Source: a virus. From it: DNA of 23,389 nt. Under the pieces are notes generated by a model that saw nothing but the letters and a program-made list of their open reading frames with translations, made no database searches and was not told the origin of the DNA. The stretch is from positions 1 to 23,389 of the IMG/VR virus record IMGVR_UViG_3300046516_000298; one strand, written 5' to 3'. This document shows, one piece after another, positions 1 to 6,467 of the stretch. A program made the translations under genes and the position numbers. Numbering within the stretch: position 1 is the stretch's first letter; each line of letters begins with the position of its first letter.

Positions 1-2
1 AC

Positions 3-494
3 ATGCGCGAGTGCTTCGAGCCCGATTTCGATTGGGGACTGCTGATGTGGCGCGACCGCCCAGTCCACCACTTCAATCGCCTCGGATACGCGGCCCATTT
101 CAACAGCGTCCATTCCGGAAAGATCGCCGGGCGCCTCAACACTTACGGCTATATGAATGTGTGCGTGAGCATCGCGGGCGTACCTAAGAACTACTTGACT
201 CATCGGCTTCTCTGGGCCCTCAAGTACGACGCGTGGCCGCGTCAGACGATTGACCATATCAACGGGGTCAAGGTTGACAACCGGATCGTCAATCTGCGCG
301 ATGTTTCGCCGGCCGAGAACATGAGGAATCGCCCCAACAGGCCCAACGCCTTTGGCGCCATCGGAGTGTCCGCGATCAGGAACCGCTTCATGGCAAAGAT
401 CGCCGGGCGATACCTCGGCACATTCAAGACCGTCGCCGAAGCGGGAGAGGCTTACCGCGTGGCGGCTGAAGCGGGGGAAAACCGTGCCGACTGA
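3..494 (+). CDS. HNH endonuclease with AP2-like C-terminal region
   Basis: Free-standing phage HNH endonuclease (163 aa as read). The HNH core runs from about residue 66 to 110: H67-R68, then TIDHINGVKVDN (D84-H85, N87, N93) and an NLR triplet at 97-99, the usual spacing for phage HNH proteins with a single metal site. The tail (about 118-155, GVSAIRNRFMAKIAGRYLGTF) resembles the AP2/ERF-like DNA-binding modules often attached to these enzymes. Expected role is site-specific DNA nicking or cutting, often as a homing endonuclease. The first ATG is two bases from the window edge and relatives usually carry some residues before the RECFEPD-type segment, so the true start may lie upstream. No ribosome binding site can be assessed. 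Confidence 0.85.
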   Translation: MRECFEPDFDWGLLMWRDRPVHHFNRLGYAAHFNSVHSGKIAGRLNTYGYMNVCVSIAGVPKNYLTHRLLWALKYDAWPRQTIDHINGVKVDNRIVNLRDVSPAENMRNRPNRPNAFGAIGVSAIRNRFMAKIAGRYLGTFKTVAEAGEAYRVAAEAGENRAD

Positions 495-681
495 ATCCGA
501 AATTATGGAATTTCATTTGCAGAGCCAACTGCGGGCGCGCGAACTGTGGGCCGGCAAGCTCGCCCGGATCAAGGCCAGGCGCTTTCTGGAAGTCCCAGAG
601 TTGCCCACGGACTTTGCCGCGTTCGATTCGGGGCGCGGCCCCCTCGTCCAGATTCGTGATTTTGAGAAGGAGCAGTCATGA
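484..681 (+). CDS. Small hypothetical phage protein
   Basis: Small basic-then-acidic protein of 65 aa (GTG start) or 58 aa (ATG at 505); family not recognised. The GTG is preferred because a purine-rich gggggaaaa lies 6-7 bases upstream and the gene then overlaps the HNH stop by 11 bases, as elsewhere in this packed operon. The ATG at 505 has no visible ribosome binding site. The stop overlaps the next start as ATGA at 678-681, suggesting translational coupling. Long open frame extending upstream into the HNH gene is treated as shadow. Confidence 0.55.
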   Translation: MPTESEIMEFHLQSQLRARELWAGKLARIKARRFLEVPELPTDFAAFDSGRGPLVQIRDFEKEQS

Positions 682-932
682 CCCGCCCAAGAACAGCACG
701 GGACATCCGGACAGACATCAGCTACATGCCCTGCACCGTCGAGAACCTACGGGCAATCATCGGCGCAGCGGAAACGATGGCGCAGAGCATGAAAAGCGCG
801 GGCATCGAGCCCATTCAAGACAAGCTCATCGACGCTTGGAGCCTTTGCGATTACCTCGACCCGCCTGTTTTGAGAGACCCGAGGGAGTACTCAGACGAGT
901 GGGCGATTGTTGGCTACAAGGAAAGCATGTAA
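678..932 (+). CDS. Hypothetical phage protein
   Basis: Protein of 84 aa, function unknown. No transmembrane segment or cysteine cluster; the middle (residues 18-55) looks helical. ATG start overlaps the preceding stop (ATGA) and the stop overlaps the next ATG (TAATG at 930-934), so it is a middle member of a coupled chain. No informative motif was recognised. Confidence 0.65.
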   Translation: MTRPRTARDIRTDISYMPCTVENLRAIIGAAETMAQSMKSAGIEPIQDKLIDAWSLCDYLDPPVLRDPREYSDEWAIVGYKESM

Positions 933-1216
933 TGAGCAAGCACACAGAGGGACCGTGGGCATGGAGAGGCAAGCCGGGTCGTTCGACCTTGGAATCAGCC
1001 GTTGGCAAGGTTATCGACTATGCGGGCTACGAGGGCATGTGGCCCGGAGCCTACGACGATGAGACGGACGCCGCGAATCTGCGCCTGATCGCCGCCGCGC
1101 CGGATCTGCTGGCCTTCGTCAAAGACTGGCTGGCCGACTTCACCGCCGCGGGGACTACCGACTCGCCGCATGAAGCCCACGCCCGCGCACTCATTGCCAA
1201 AGCGGAGGGCGCATGA
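932..1216 (+). CDS. Conserved phage protein of the HTxGPW / LIAAAPDLL type
   Basis: Protein of 94 aa with two hallmarks of a very widespread unnamed family of small phage proteins: an N-terminal SKHTEGPWAW and a central DAANLRLIAAAPDLLAF. Members occur in early regions of many proteobacterial phages; the function is unknown. The start at 932 is chosen because it begins exactly at the HTEGPW block and overlaps the upstream stop (TAATG); the same frame is open further upstream but that part overlaps the previous gene. Stop overlaps the next ATG (ATGA at 1213). Confidence 0.85.
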   Translation: MSKHTEGPWAWRGKPGRSTLESAVGKVIDYAGYEGMWPGAYDDETDAANLRLIAAAPDLLAFVKDWLADFTAAGTTDSPHEAHARALIAKAEGA

Positions 1217-1419
1217 GCTACGTAGTCAAGAACCTGGACGAGCTGGCCGCGCTGTTTGAGGAGCGGGCCGAGGAAGCGAAGGCGAGGATTGACAGCCCCG
1301 CGCACAAGACCTCATGCGAGTTCGCCGTCCTAGCGCGTGAAAACAGCATTTGGCAGTGCGCCGCTTACATCCTGCGCCACACCACTATTACGGAGGACAT
1401 CACATGCCGCGAAATCTGA
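1213..1419 (+). CDS. Hypothetical phage protein
   Basis: Protein of 68 aa, mostly helical. The DELAALFEERAEEAKARI segment (about 8-26) is predicted coiled-coil-like, followed by a conserved-looking ENSIWQCAAYILRHT. Function not recognised. Start overlaps the previous stop as ATGA. Its 3' end overlaps the next gene by 16 bases and contains that gene's ribosome binding site (ggagg at 1392-1396). Confidence 0.7.
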   Translation: MSYVVKNLDELAALFEERAEEAKARIDSPAHKTSCEFAVLARENSIWQCAAYILRHTTITEDITCREI

Positions 1420-1595
1420 CAACCGAACGGCAGACATACATCTGCCTCGCCGACGCCTGCCAGCAAGGGCGAAGTGCCTGTCCCGTGCCGACAGCATGCG
1501 AGAAGCCCGAGGACCGCTCCTACATGCTCGCGCACCTCGTCATTGCCGTGATTCTGGTCGGCGTTATTGCTGGCCTTGTGTTCGGAGTGCTATGA
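1404..1595 (+). CDS. Small cysteine-containing single-pass membrane protein
   Basis: Protein of 63 aa. The N-terminal half has four cysteines (Y-I-C-L-A-D-A-C, then S-A-C-P and T-A-C) in a QQGR-x-x-CP pattern common in small phage proteins. The C-terminal half is one strong hydrophobic helix (MLAHLVIAVILVGVIAGLVF), so a membrane anchor is likely. The ATG at 1404 is chosen over an upstream in-frame ATG because ggagg lies 7-11 bases before it. The stop overlaps the next ATG (ATGA). Function unknown. Confidence 0.7.
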   Translation: MPRNLTTERQTYICLADACQQGRSACPVPTACEKPEDRSYMLAHLVIAVILVGVIAGLVFGVL

Positions 1596-1924
1596 AACCC
1601 GAAATCGCAAAGAAGTGGATCGCGGCCCTTCGGTCTGGTAAGTACATGCAGACCACGGGCAGATTACGCGACGGGAATAGTTTCTGCTGCCTTGGGGTGT
1701 TGTGCAACCTGCACGCTCAAGAGCATCCTAGATTTGCCGCGAAGCAAGGCGACCCGCATCGCTATGGCGGTGAGTACTACAACCCGCCGCCGGCGGTATG
1801 GCGATGGGCCGGCATATCTTGCACGAAGGTTAGTGAGGCCCCTTCTTTTGCTCACCTTAATGATAGCGGCGAGTCATTCGCGTCTATCGCAAAGGCCATC
1901 AAGAAATGGGCGCACACGCTATGA
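1592..1924 (+). CDS. Conserved phage protein (KKWIAALRSGKY family)
   Basis: Protein of 110 aa from a recurrent unnamed phage family: KKWIAALRSGKYMQTTGRLR at the N-terminus, then the near-invariant NSFCCLGVLCNL with a CC-x4-C cluster, a tryptophan-rich middle and a C-terminal LNDSGESFASIAKAIKKW block. The pattern is established in many phage genomes; the function is not known. Start and stop are both ATGA-coupled to neighbours. The frame is open upstream of 1592, but that portion is the antisense or alternate-frame shadow of the preceding genes. Confidence 0.8.
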   Translation: MKPEIAKKWIAALRSGKYMQTTGRLRDGNSFCCLGVLCNLHAQEHPRFAAKQGDPHRYGGEYYNPPPAVWRWAGISCTKVSEAPSFAHLNDSGESFASIAKAIKKWAHTL

Positions 1925-2076
1925 CCGAGCCCAAGAAGACGCTACCCACCCGGAGCCTGCTGCAAGGGGCACCGTACACGCACAGCACGCAAACCAACCT
2001 CAAGGCAAGGTTTGCGGCTATCAGGCAACAACAGGGGAAGGATGCGACCCTGAACCAATCGCACCGACACGACTAA
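1921..2076 (+). CDS. Small basic hypothetical protein
   Basis: Short ORF of 51 aa (begins MTEPKKTLPTRSLLQG). It is supported by position: ATG overlaps the upstream stop (ATGA) and it fills the space before the next well-marked gene, whose ribosome binding site (aagga) lies at its stop. Rich in K, R, Q and T with no hydrophobic stretch; no recognised family. Moderately sure that it is translated. Confidence 0.55.
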   Translation: MTEPKKTLPTRSLLQGAPYTHSTQTNLKARFAAIRQQQGKDATLNQSHRHD

Positions 2077-2086
2077 GGAACACACC

Positions 2087-2518
2087 ATGAAAGTCTCGCA
2101 GATGCTTCCCTCCACGTACCTCAAGAAAGACGACATCGAGAACCCGGTGATCGTGACCATCGACCACCTGGAGGAGACGAACGTCGCCGCCATGGGCCAG
2201 CCCGAAGAGAAGAAGTGGGTGATCTTCTTCTCCGAGTACGACAAGGGCATGGTCTTGAACAGCACCAACATCCACTCCATCGTCGCGTCCACCGGCTGCG
2301 GGGATACCGACGACTGGCCGGGGAAGGAGGTCGTTCTCTACAACGATCCGACCGTCTCATACGCAGGCAAGGTCACGGGCTGTTTGCGGATCAGGGCCAA
2401 GCAGCAAGCCCCGGTTCGCCCCGCAGCTCGCACTGGGAGCCCCCTCCGAGCGCGCCCGACCGACCCGATCCCCGCATGGGTCACTGAAGAAGTGCCGCCC
2501 AGCGATGTGCCGTTCTAG
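2087..2518 (+). CDS. Probable OB-fold single-stranded DNA-binding-type phage protein
   Basis: Protein of 143 aa. The N-terminal 105 residues (KVSQMLPSTYLKKDDI, then short beta-like stretches, then DTDDWPGKEVVLY and TGCLRIRAKQ) match the look of a conserved phage family found next to recombination genes. The rest is a proline-rich linker ending in an acidic tail, EEVPPSDVPF. That tip resembles the DDDIPF tip of bacterial SSB proteins, which docks partner proteins. Together with neighbouring Gp157 and NinB this suggests ssDNA binding during replication or recombination. The SSB role is inference. Start has a good aagga site 8-12 bases upstream. Confidence 0.7.
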   Translation: MKVSQMLPSTYLKKDDIENPVIVTIDHLEETNVAAMGQPEEKKWVIFFSEYDKGMVLNSTNIHSIVASTGCGDTDDWPGKEVVLYNDPTVSYAGKVTGCLRIRAKQQAPVRPAARTGSPLRARPTDPIPAWVTEEVPPSDVPF

Positions 2519-2520
2519 CC

Positions 2521-3018
2521 ATGCAGATAACTTTGCATAAAGCCGCCGATGAGGTCCGTGCGTTGCTGGATCTCGTCGATGAAAACACGGGCGAACTGCC
2601 GGAGGGATTCGAGCAAGCCCGCGCCATCGTTGCCACCAAGGCGACGGCGGTCGCGGCCTACTTGATCGAATCCGAGAAGCAGGTAGAGGCAGCGGACCAG
2701 TACGTGAAGGAACTATCCGCCCGGGTCAAGAGCGCCAAGAGGCGGGCCGACTGGCTACGGGGCTATTTGCAGTCGCACATGACCGCCTGCGGGATCACCG
2801 AGATAAAGGACGAGCGGGGCATCTTCAAAGCGACTCTTGCAGTCGGCAGGGACGAGGCTGTGGAGATATTCGATACGGCCCAGATCCCGCGCGACTACTT
2901 CGTGGAGATCCCGGCTCAGTTCGCTCCTGACAAGGTGATGATGCGCAAGGCCATGAAAGATGGCTTCGACATCCCCGGGGCCAAGCTGGTCAAGCGTGAC
3001 AGGCTGACGATCAAGTGA
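2521..3018 (+). CDS. Siphovirus Gp157-family protein
   Basis: Protein of 165 aa, close to the usual length of the Gp157 family (PF05565). Visible features: LLDLVDENTGELPEGF at about 16-31, a long charged coiled coil (about 45-85, ESEKQVEAADQYVKELSARV ... RADWLRGYLQSHM), then a C-terminal beta part with IPRDYFVEIP and the closing KLVKRDRLTIK. Family members were first linked to phage resistance in Streptococcus and are regularly found in phage recombination cassettes; the biochemical role is not settled. It follows the SSB-like gene by 2 bases and couples to NinB by a GTGA overlap. Confidence 0.9.
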   Translation: MQITLHKAADEVRALLDLVDENTGELPEGFEQARAIVATKATAVAAYLIESEKQVEAADQYVKELSARVKSAKRRADWLRGYLQSHMTACGITEIKDERGIFKATLAVGRDEAVEIFDTAQIPRDYFVEIPAQFAPDKVMMRKAMKDGFDIPGAKLVKRDRLTIK

Positions 3019-3389
3019 GCGCCTATTTCGACCTGGACGACGAGGGCGAGCGGAGGCATGCCCTCGCCTATCTCGCCAAGGGAATCCTCAACCCCCGCAG
3101 GAATGGGGAGCAGAACAGGCTCCTGCATGCCCTGCTGGGGGAGATCTCGCGCCAGGTCGAATGGGGCGGCAAGAAGTGGGACGTAGACGACTGGAAACGC
3201 CTGCTCACGGCCGCGTGGCTGAGAGCAAAGGGGCAGCACGTTGCGATGGTTCCTGCGGTGGATGGGCAGGGATTTGATGTGCTGTACCAGAGGACTTCTA
3301 CGCTGTCCAAGGGTGAGTTTGCCGATCTGGTGGACTACATCCACTCATGGGCAGCAGAGCAGGACATCCTTCTACCGGAGGCGGTATGA
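3015..3389 (+). CDS. ninB: NinB-type recombination protein
   Basis: Protein of 124 aa matching the NinB family (PF05772; lambda NinB/Orf is a recombination mediator that binds ssDNA and SSB and can replace RecFOR). Key blocks: QVEWGGKKWDVDDWKRLLTAAW, MVPAVDGQGFDVLYQRTSTLS and FADLVDYIHSWAAEQ. Slightly shorter than lambda NinB. Start is a GTG overlapping the Gp157 stop (GTGA). Location beside an SSB-like protein and Gp157 fits a recombination mediator that loads onto SSB-covered DNA. Confidence 0.92.
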   Translation: MSAYFDLDDEGERRHALAYLAKGILNPRRNGEQNRLLHALLGEISRQVEWGGKKWDVDDWKRLLTAAWLRAKGQHVAMVPAVDGQGFDVLYQRTSTLSKGEFADLVDYIHSWAAEQDILLPEAV

Positions 3390-3550
3390 GCAAGATCGAA
3401 CTGATGGGCAAGCAGTACGAAGCCTACCTGACTGGCTGGGACGCTGCATTGAGACGCGCTGCTATGGAGATAGGGGACCGCGATCTATCCGCCTGGGAGG
3501 CGCGCGAGATCATTCTTGGCCTGCAACGGAAACAGGAGACGGAGGAGTGA
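3386..3550 (+). CDS. Small hypothetical phage protein
   Basis: Protein of 54 aa (starts MSKIELMGKQYEAYLTGWDA), predicted helical; the YLTGWDAALRRAAMEI segment resembles short phage proteins of unknown function. ATGA overlap with ninB and GTGA overlap with the next HNH gene. The start at 3386 is chosen because of this coupling; an in-frame ATG at 3347 would overlap ninB by 43 bases. An aggag at 3534-3538 in its 3' end serves the next gene. Confidence 0.65.
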   Translation: MSKIELMGKQYEAYLTGWDAALRRAAMEIGDRDLSAWEAREIILGLQRKQETEE

Positions 3551-4287
3551 CCTGGCACGCACAACGCTTTGAGCCGATGGCGTCGCGCGTCCAATTCAAT
3601 TGCCGCGTGTGCGACCGGGCGATGTGGTTTCCTCCCTGCAAGGTCGGCAAGTACCTAACTTGTGGGCCGGAGTGCGAGACAACGCGCCGGGTGAACGAGC
3701 GCGAAATGCGACTCCGCGAATGCGTGACTTGCCGCAAGGTGTTTTATCCGCGCTGGGCACAAATTGACGCCGGGGCGGGCCTGTTTTGCTCTCAGCGATG
3801 CAACACGAAGTCGCACGTTGCCATGAACGCCCCAGAGGCGAAGGCGAAGGCGCAAGCTGGGTTTCGTATCGCGATCGCGGAGGGGCGCGCTGGGCATCGC
3901 TCGGGGCCCGACAATTGGAAATGGAAAGGTGGGGCGGAAGCGTACCGGCGGCGTTTGCTCGAATCCGGCGTCTTGGCGGAGAGGGTACGCAAGTATCGCC
4001 AGGAGAACCCGCACAAGGTCCGAGAGTTCTCGCAGCGGCGCAAGGGGCGTAAGCTAGAGAAGCTGCCGCGCGGCACGATTCCGGCATTGGGAGACGCACA
4101 GCGGTGGAAATGTGCCGTCTGTCGGACCAGCGTCCGCAAGGGCTACCACGTAGACCACATCCAGCCGCTCGCTAGGGGCGGGAAACATGAGCCGTTGAAC
4201 CTGCAATTGCTGTGCGGCTCCTGCAACGTCCGCAAGTCCGCCAAAGATCCGATCGCGTTCATGCAGTCGCGGGGGTTCTTGCTTTGA
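3547..4287 (+). CDS. HNH endonuclease with two N-terminal zinc fingers
   Basis: Protein of 246 aa. The C-terminus is a classical HNH nuclease: C189-x2-C192, HVDHI at 201-205, GG, LNLQLLC, C223-x2-C226 and an NVRKSAKDP tail; H201/D203-H204 and N218 are the likely catalytic set. Upstream lie two zinc-finger-like modules (C19-x2-C22...C39-x3-C43 and C59-x2-C62...C81-x3-C85) and an NWKWKGG element (123-129) typical of phage HNH proteins. Expected to cut or nick DNA; a homing or replication/recombination accessory role is possible. GTG start overlaps the previous stop (GTGA) with aggag 8 bases before it. Confidence 0.88.
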   Translation: MTWHAQRFEPMASRVQFNCRVCDRAMWFPPCKVGKYLTCGPECETTRRVNEREMRLRECVTCRKVFYPRWAQIDAGAGLFCSQRCNTKSHVAMNAPEAKAKAQAGFRIAIAEGRAGHRSGPDNWKWKGGAEAYRRRLLESGVLAERVRKYRQENPHKVREFSQRRKGRKLEKLPRGTIPALGDAQRWKCAVCRTSVRKGYHVDHIQPLARGGKHEPLNLQLLCGSCNVRKSAKDPIAFMQSRGFLL

Positions 4288-4559
4288 GCACGAAGGCTAG
4301 CCGCGCGCACATGGCTCGCATAGCCGCGATGGATTGCCTCGTCTGCAAGCTCTTGAGCATGAAGCAGGAGAGCAAGACAGATGTTCACCATATCCGCGAA
4401 GGACGCGAGCCCCGGAACGACTGGCTTACTTTGCCCCTCTGTCATGAGTCATGCCATCAAGGGCCGCGCGGGGTTCACGGGGACAAGACCTATCTGCGAA
4501 TGCTCAAGATGAGCGAGTACGAACTGCTAGCAATGGTTATCGAGGAGGTGACGGCGTGA
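4284..4559 (+). CDS. Ref-like (RecA-dependent nuclease-type) HNH protein
   Basis: Protein of 91 aa from a TTG start (or 82 aa from ATG 4311). It has the layout of the Ref/RecA-dependent nuclease superfamily: RAHMARIAAMDCLVC (C18-x2-C21), VHHIREGRE (H34-H35), LPLCHESCH (C52, H53, C56, H57), then a GVHGD-K-Y element (H64) and a helical tail. P1 Ref is a RecA-filament-dependent endonuclease; short Ref-like proteins are common in phage recombination blocks. The TTG overlaps the HNH stop (TTGA). Being adjacent to the NinB/Gp157/SSB-like set supports a recombination role. RecA dependence is inferred from the family only. Confidence 0.75.
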   Translation: MSTKASRAHMARIAAMDCLVCKLLSMKQESKTDVHHIREGREPRNDWLTLPLCHESCHQGPRGVHGDKTYLRMLKMSEYELLAMVIEEVTA

Positions 4560-4774
4560 CCTGTCGCACTTGCAAATATCTGGACGTGGCGCCGGACAAG
4601 AGTGGGCGCATCGTCCCCCGCAAGGGAAACTCTTACCGCTGTCTCGCTCCACACCCAACCCTTCCTCCGCTCCCGGACTGCATCACTCGCCGCTATGACT
4701 TTCAACCCTTCTTCGTGCGCTCATGGATGTCGCCGCCTGATGGTGGTGAGTGCCCGGTGTATGAGGCGAGGTGA
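4556..4774 (+). CDS. Small cysteine-rich phage protein
   Basis: Protein of 72 aa, V/M-TCRTCKYL at the start (C3-x2-C6), then YRCLAP (C29), LPDC (C42) and a C-terminal WMSPPDGGECPVYEAR (C66). The pattern suggests zinc binding and is seen in unnamed small phage proteins ending in a GExCPxYE-type motif. GTG start overlaps the Ref-like stop, with gaggagg 9-15 bases upstream. Function unknown. Confidence 0.7.
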   Translation: MTCRTCKYLDVAPDKSGRIVPRKGNSYRCLAPHPTLPPLPDCITRRYDFQPFFVRSWMSPPDGGECPVYEAR

Positions 4775-4845
4775 CCTCCGCCAACTCGGCCGCTGCACCG
4801 CCTCGCCAGAATCGCTCGGTGCTTTAGAAAAGAAGGAGTTTTTGA

Positions 4846-5118
4846 ATGACTGAAGCCACCAATCAGGGGCGAGAGGCGCTCACAGACGAACAGATCGACG
4901 AGCTTTTCGAGAAGTTTGTTGGGGATCAAACGCCGAGATATCCCTGGACTAGAGCCGACTTCATCGACTTCGCCAGAGCCATAGAGCGCGCCTCACCTAT
5001 CCCGACCCCCGGGCCAACGCCCGAGGCGGCATGGTGGGCGGGCTACATCGCCGGGAAAGCGACCCCCGCAGGGAGCCGGCCCATTGACCGCGCTATTGCT
5101 GGGGATTCCCCGAAGTGA
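4846..5118 (+). CDS. Hypothetical phage protein
   Basis: Protein of 90 aa. N-terminal half carries REALTDEQIDELF and a DFIDFARAIERA helix, a pattern typical of short phage proteins of unknown function; the second half is proline-rich with an AAWWAGYIAG element. It is the first gene after a 71-base gap (4775-4845) and has the best ribosome binding site in this block (aagaaggag, about 8 bases before ATG), consistent with a freshly initiated translation unit. Coupled to the DUF4224 gene by GTGA. Confidence 0.7.
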   Translation: MTEATNQGREALTDEQIDELFEKFVGDQTPRYPWTRADFIDFARAIERASPIPTPGPTPEAAWWAGYIAGKATPAGSRPIDRAIAGDSPK

Positions 5119-5321
5119 GCGAGCTGCTATCTCCGGTCGAGGTGCGAGAGTTGGTGGGCTGTGTATCCCGTGAGGCACAGTGCAGCAAACTTGTATCGCT
5201 GGGGATACCTCACAGGAGGGACGGGGCGCGTATCCTCGTGAGCAGAATCCACGTCCGCCAGTGGCTCAATGGCGAGCAGTTGAGGCCGAGTGTCGGGCCT
5301 AGATTGGATCTGGTGCGTTGA
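5115..5321 (+). CDS. DUF4224-type, excisionase-like protein
   Basis: Protein of 68 aa beginning LLSPVEVRELVGC, followed by QCSKLVSLGIPHRRDGARILVSRIHVRQWL. This is the DUF4224 (PF13986) pattern: a small winged-helix-like DNA-binding domain nearly always encoded immediately 5' of a tyrosine integrase. A role as recombination directionality factor (Xis) or as an integrase regulator is inferred from that position. GTG start overlaps the previous stop; its own stop overlaps the integrase ATG by one base (TGATG). Confidence 0.82.
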   Translation: MSELLSPVEVRELVGCVSREAQCSKLVSLGIPHRRDGARILVSRIHVRQWLNGEQLRPSVGPRLDLVR

Positions 5322-6322
5322 TGCCCAAGAAGTCCAAGTACCCACGTCTCAGGACGCACATTCGCAAGGGTGCGAAGGGACAGGTCTGGGTCTCGTACTG
5401 GTACGACATGCGCCCCGAGGAGGACGTTCAACTCGGCAACGACTACGAGGAAGCCCTGAAGAAGTGGGCGGAACTGCACTATCACAAACCCCGGATCGCC
5501 GGAACGCTGATGGAAGCCTTCGAGCGGTGGGAGAAGGAAATCCTGCCGACCTACACCAGTCTCGAGACGAGGAAAGGCTACTCGCGCCATCTGACCCACC
5601 TGAAACCGACCCTGGGGCCGGCGACGTGGGATCAGGTAACGCCCAAGACGATCACGGGCTACCTAAAAGCGAGGACTGCCAAGTACCAAGGGAACCGGGA
5701 GATGGCGCTGCTGAGCGTGATCTGGGCATGGGCGATGACCGAGGAACTGGTCAAGGACAAGTTTCCACTACTAGGAGTGCGAGGATGGAAGAACGAAGAG
5801 ACGCCGAGAGTGGTAGAGGTTACCGATGTGCTGTTTGCGAAGGTGTACGAACAGGCCGACTCGTTGCTTGCCTCGTGCATGGACTTGGCCTCAGCGACCG
5901 GCTTGCGTCTTACGGACTGCCGAATGGTCCAGATGCCGCCCGGGGACGTGCTGCGAATCAAGACGAGCAAGCGCGGGAAGATCGCCGAATTCTCCGTAAC
6001 CGACTCGCCAGTGCTCACGCGGCTTGTATCGGCGCGGCGACAGCTCTCGACACCGCATTTAATGCTCTTGTCGAATGGGAACAAACCAGTCAGCGCAAGG
6101 CAACTCCGTGACCGCTGGGACGAAGCCAGGGAGAAGGCGGCACAGGCTCATCCCGAGCTGGCCGACGAACTGAGGGCGATGTACCTCAGGGACATGCGCA
6201 AGAGAGCTGCTGACCTTGCGGGCTCGCTGGCTGAGGCTTCAGAGCTTCTACAGCACAGCAGCACGAAGGTGACGGCGGACCACTACAGGACGCGCCCGGT
6301 CAAGCTAAAGCCGGTGCGCTGA
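5321..6322 (+). CDS. int: Tyrosine integrase
   Basis: Site-specific recombinase of 333 aa. Basic N-terminal arm-binding region (1-20), SAM-like core-binding domain (about 60-150), and catalytic domain with R196 in TGLRLTD, beta-hairpin lysine K214 or K217 (IKTSKRGK), R293 in LRDMRKRAAD, H312 in LLQHSS and nucleophile Y322 in DHYRTRP. The first position of the HxxR box is R290 instead of His, seen in some phage integrases. A TTG at 5318 is an alternative start. The attP site begins immediately at the stop codon, so int sits next to its own target and would lie at one prophage end after integration. Confidence 0.95.
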   Translation: MPKKSKYPRLRTHIRKGAKGQVWVSYWYDMRPEEDVQLGNDYEEALKKWAELHYHKPRIAGTLMEAFERWEKEILPTYTSLETRKGYSRHLTHLKPTLGPATWDQVTPKTITGYLKARTAKYQGNREMALLSVIWAWAMTEELVKDKFPLLGVRGWKNEETPRVVEVTDVLFAKVYEQADSLLASCMDLASATGLRLTDCRMVQMPPGDVLRIKTSKRGKIAEFSVTDSPVLTRLVSARRQLSTPHLMLLSNGNKPVSARQLRDRWDEAREKAAQAHPELADELRAMYLRDMRKRAADLAGSLAEASELLQHSSTKVTADHYRTRPVKLKPVR

Positions 6323-6353
6323 TGCGGAAGCGGTTGCGGAAGCGATGCGGAAG
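6323..6353 (+). repeat. Three arm-type integrase sites (P arm)
   Basis: TGCGGAAG occurs at 6323-6330, 6335-6342 and 6346-6353, in the same orientation and spaced 12 and 11 bp apart (about one helical turn). Copies two and three are separated by CGA. Two further copies lie across the core. Integrase N-domain binding is inferred from layout. Confidence 0.75.
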
Positions 6354-6374
6354 TGATCGACCAGAAAACCGTGA

Positions 6375-6428
6375 TGCCCCGGGCGTGACTCGAACACGCA
6401 CTCCTCGCGGAACGGGATTTTGAGTCCC
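6375..6428 (-). other. 3' part of a tRNA-Leu(CAA) gene forming the attP core
   Basis: On the minus strand this gives GGGA-CUCAAAA-UCCC (anticodon stem-loop, anticodon CAA), a short variable arm UCC-GCGA-GGA, a perfect T arm GCGUG-UUCGAGU-CACGC, acceptor strand CCGGGGC and discriminator A at 6375. No CCA is encoded. The stem position expected to be C upstream of GGGA is A here (A27-G43 mismatch), marking where host identity probably ends. It is not a complete tRNA: no D arm or 5' acceptor strand follows. Integration would rebuild the host tRNA 3' end, as for many tRNA-targeting phages. Confidence 0.9.
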
Positions 6429-6444
6429 TGTGAGAAGTGAGTGA

Positions 6445-6457
6445 AATCAACAACTTA
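6445..6457 (+). promoter_or_regulatory. IHF binding site
   Basis: AATCAACAACTTA matches the IHF consensus WATCAANNNNTTR at every specified position. It lies between the tRNA-derived core and the inverted arm-type site, where IHF bends DNA in lambda-type intasomes. By simple base counting a perfect match on either strand is expected roughly once per 33 kb of even-composition DNA. Confidence 0.75.
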
Positions 6458-6467
6458 GGTGCGATTA

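Noticed and set aside
4771-4827. 18-codon ORF with GTGA overlap after the cysteine-rich gene
   Set aside because: Too short, no recognisable features, and composition (NSAAAPPRQN) gives no support.
5290-6111. 273-aa plus-strand open frame overlapping the integrase
   Set aside because: Alternate frame of int; the int frame has all catalytic residues, while this one has low-complexity Arg/Gly/Glu composition.
6375-6436. Complete tRNA gene
   Set aside because: Only the anticodon, variable, T and acceptor-3' parts are present; there is no D arm or 5' acceptor strand upstream, so it is an attP remnant.
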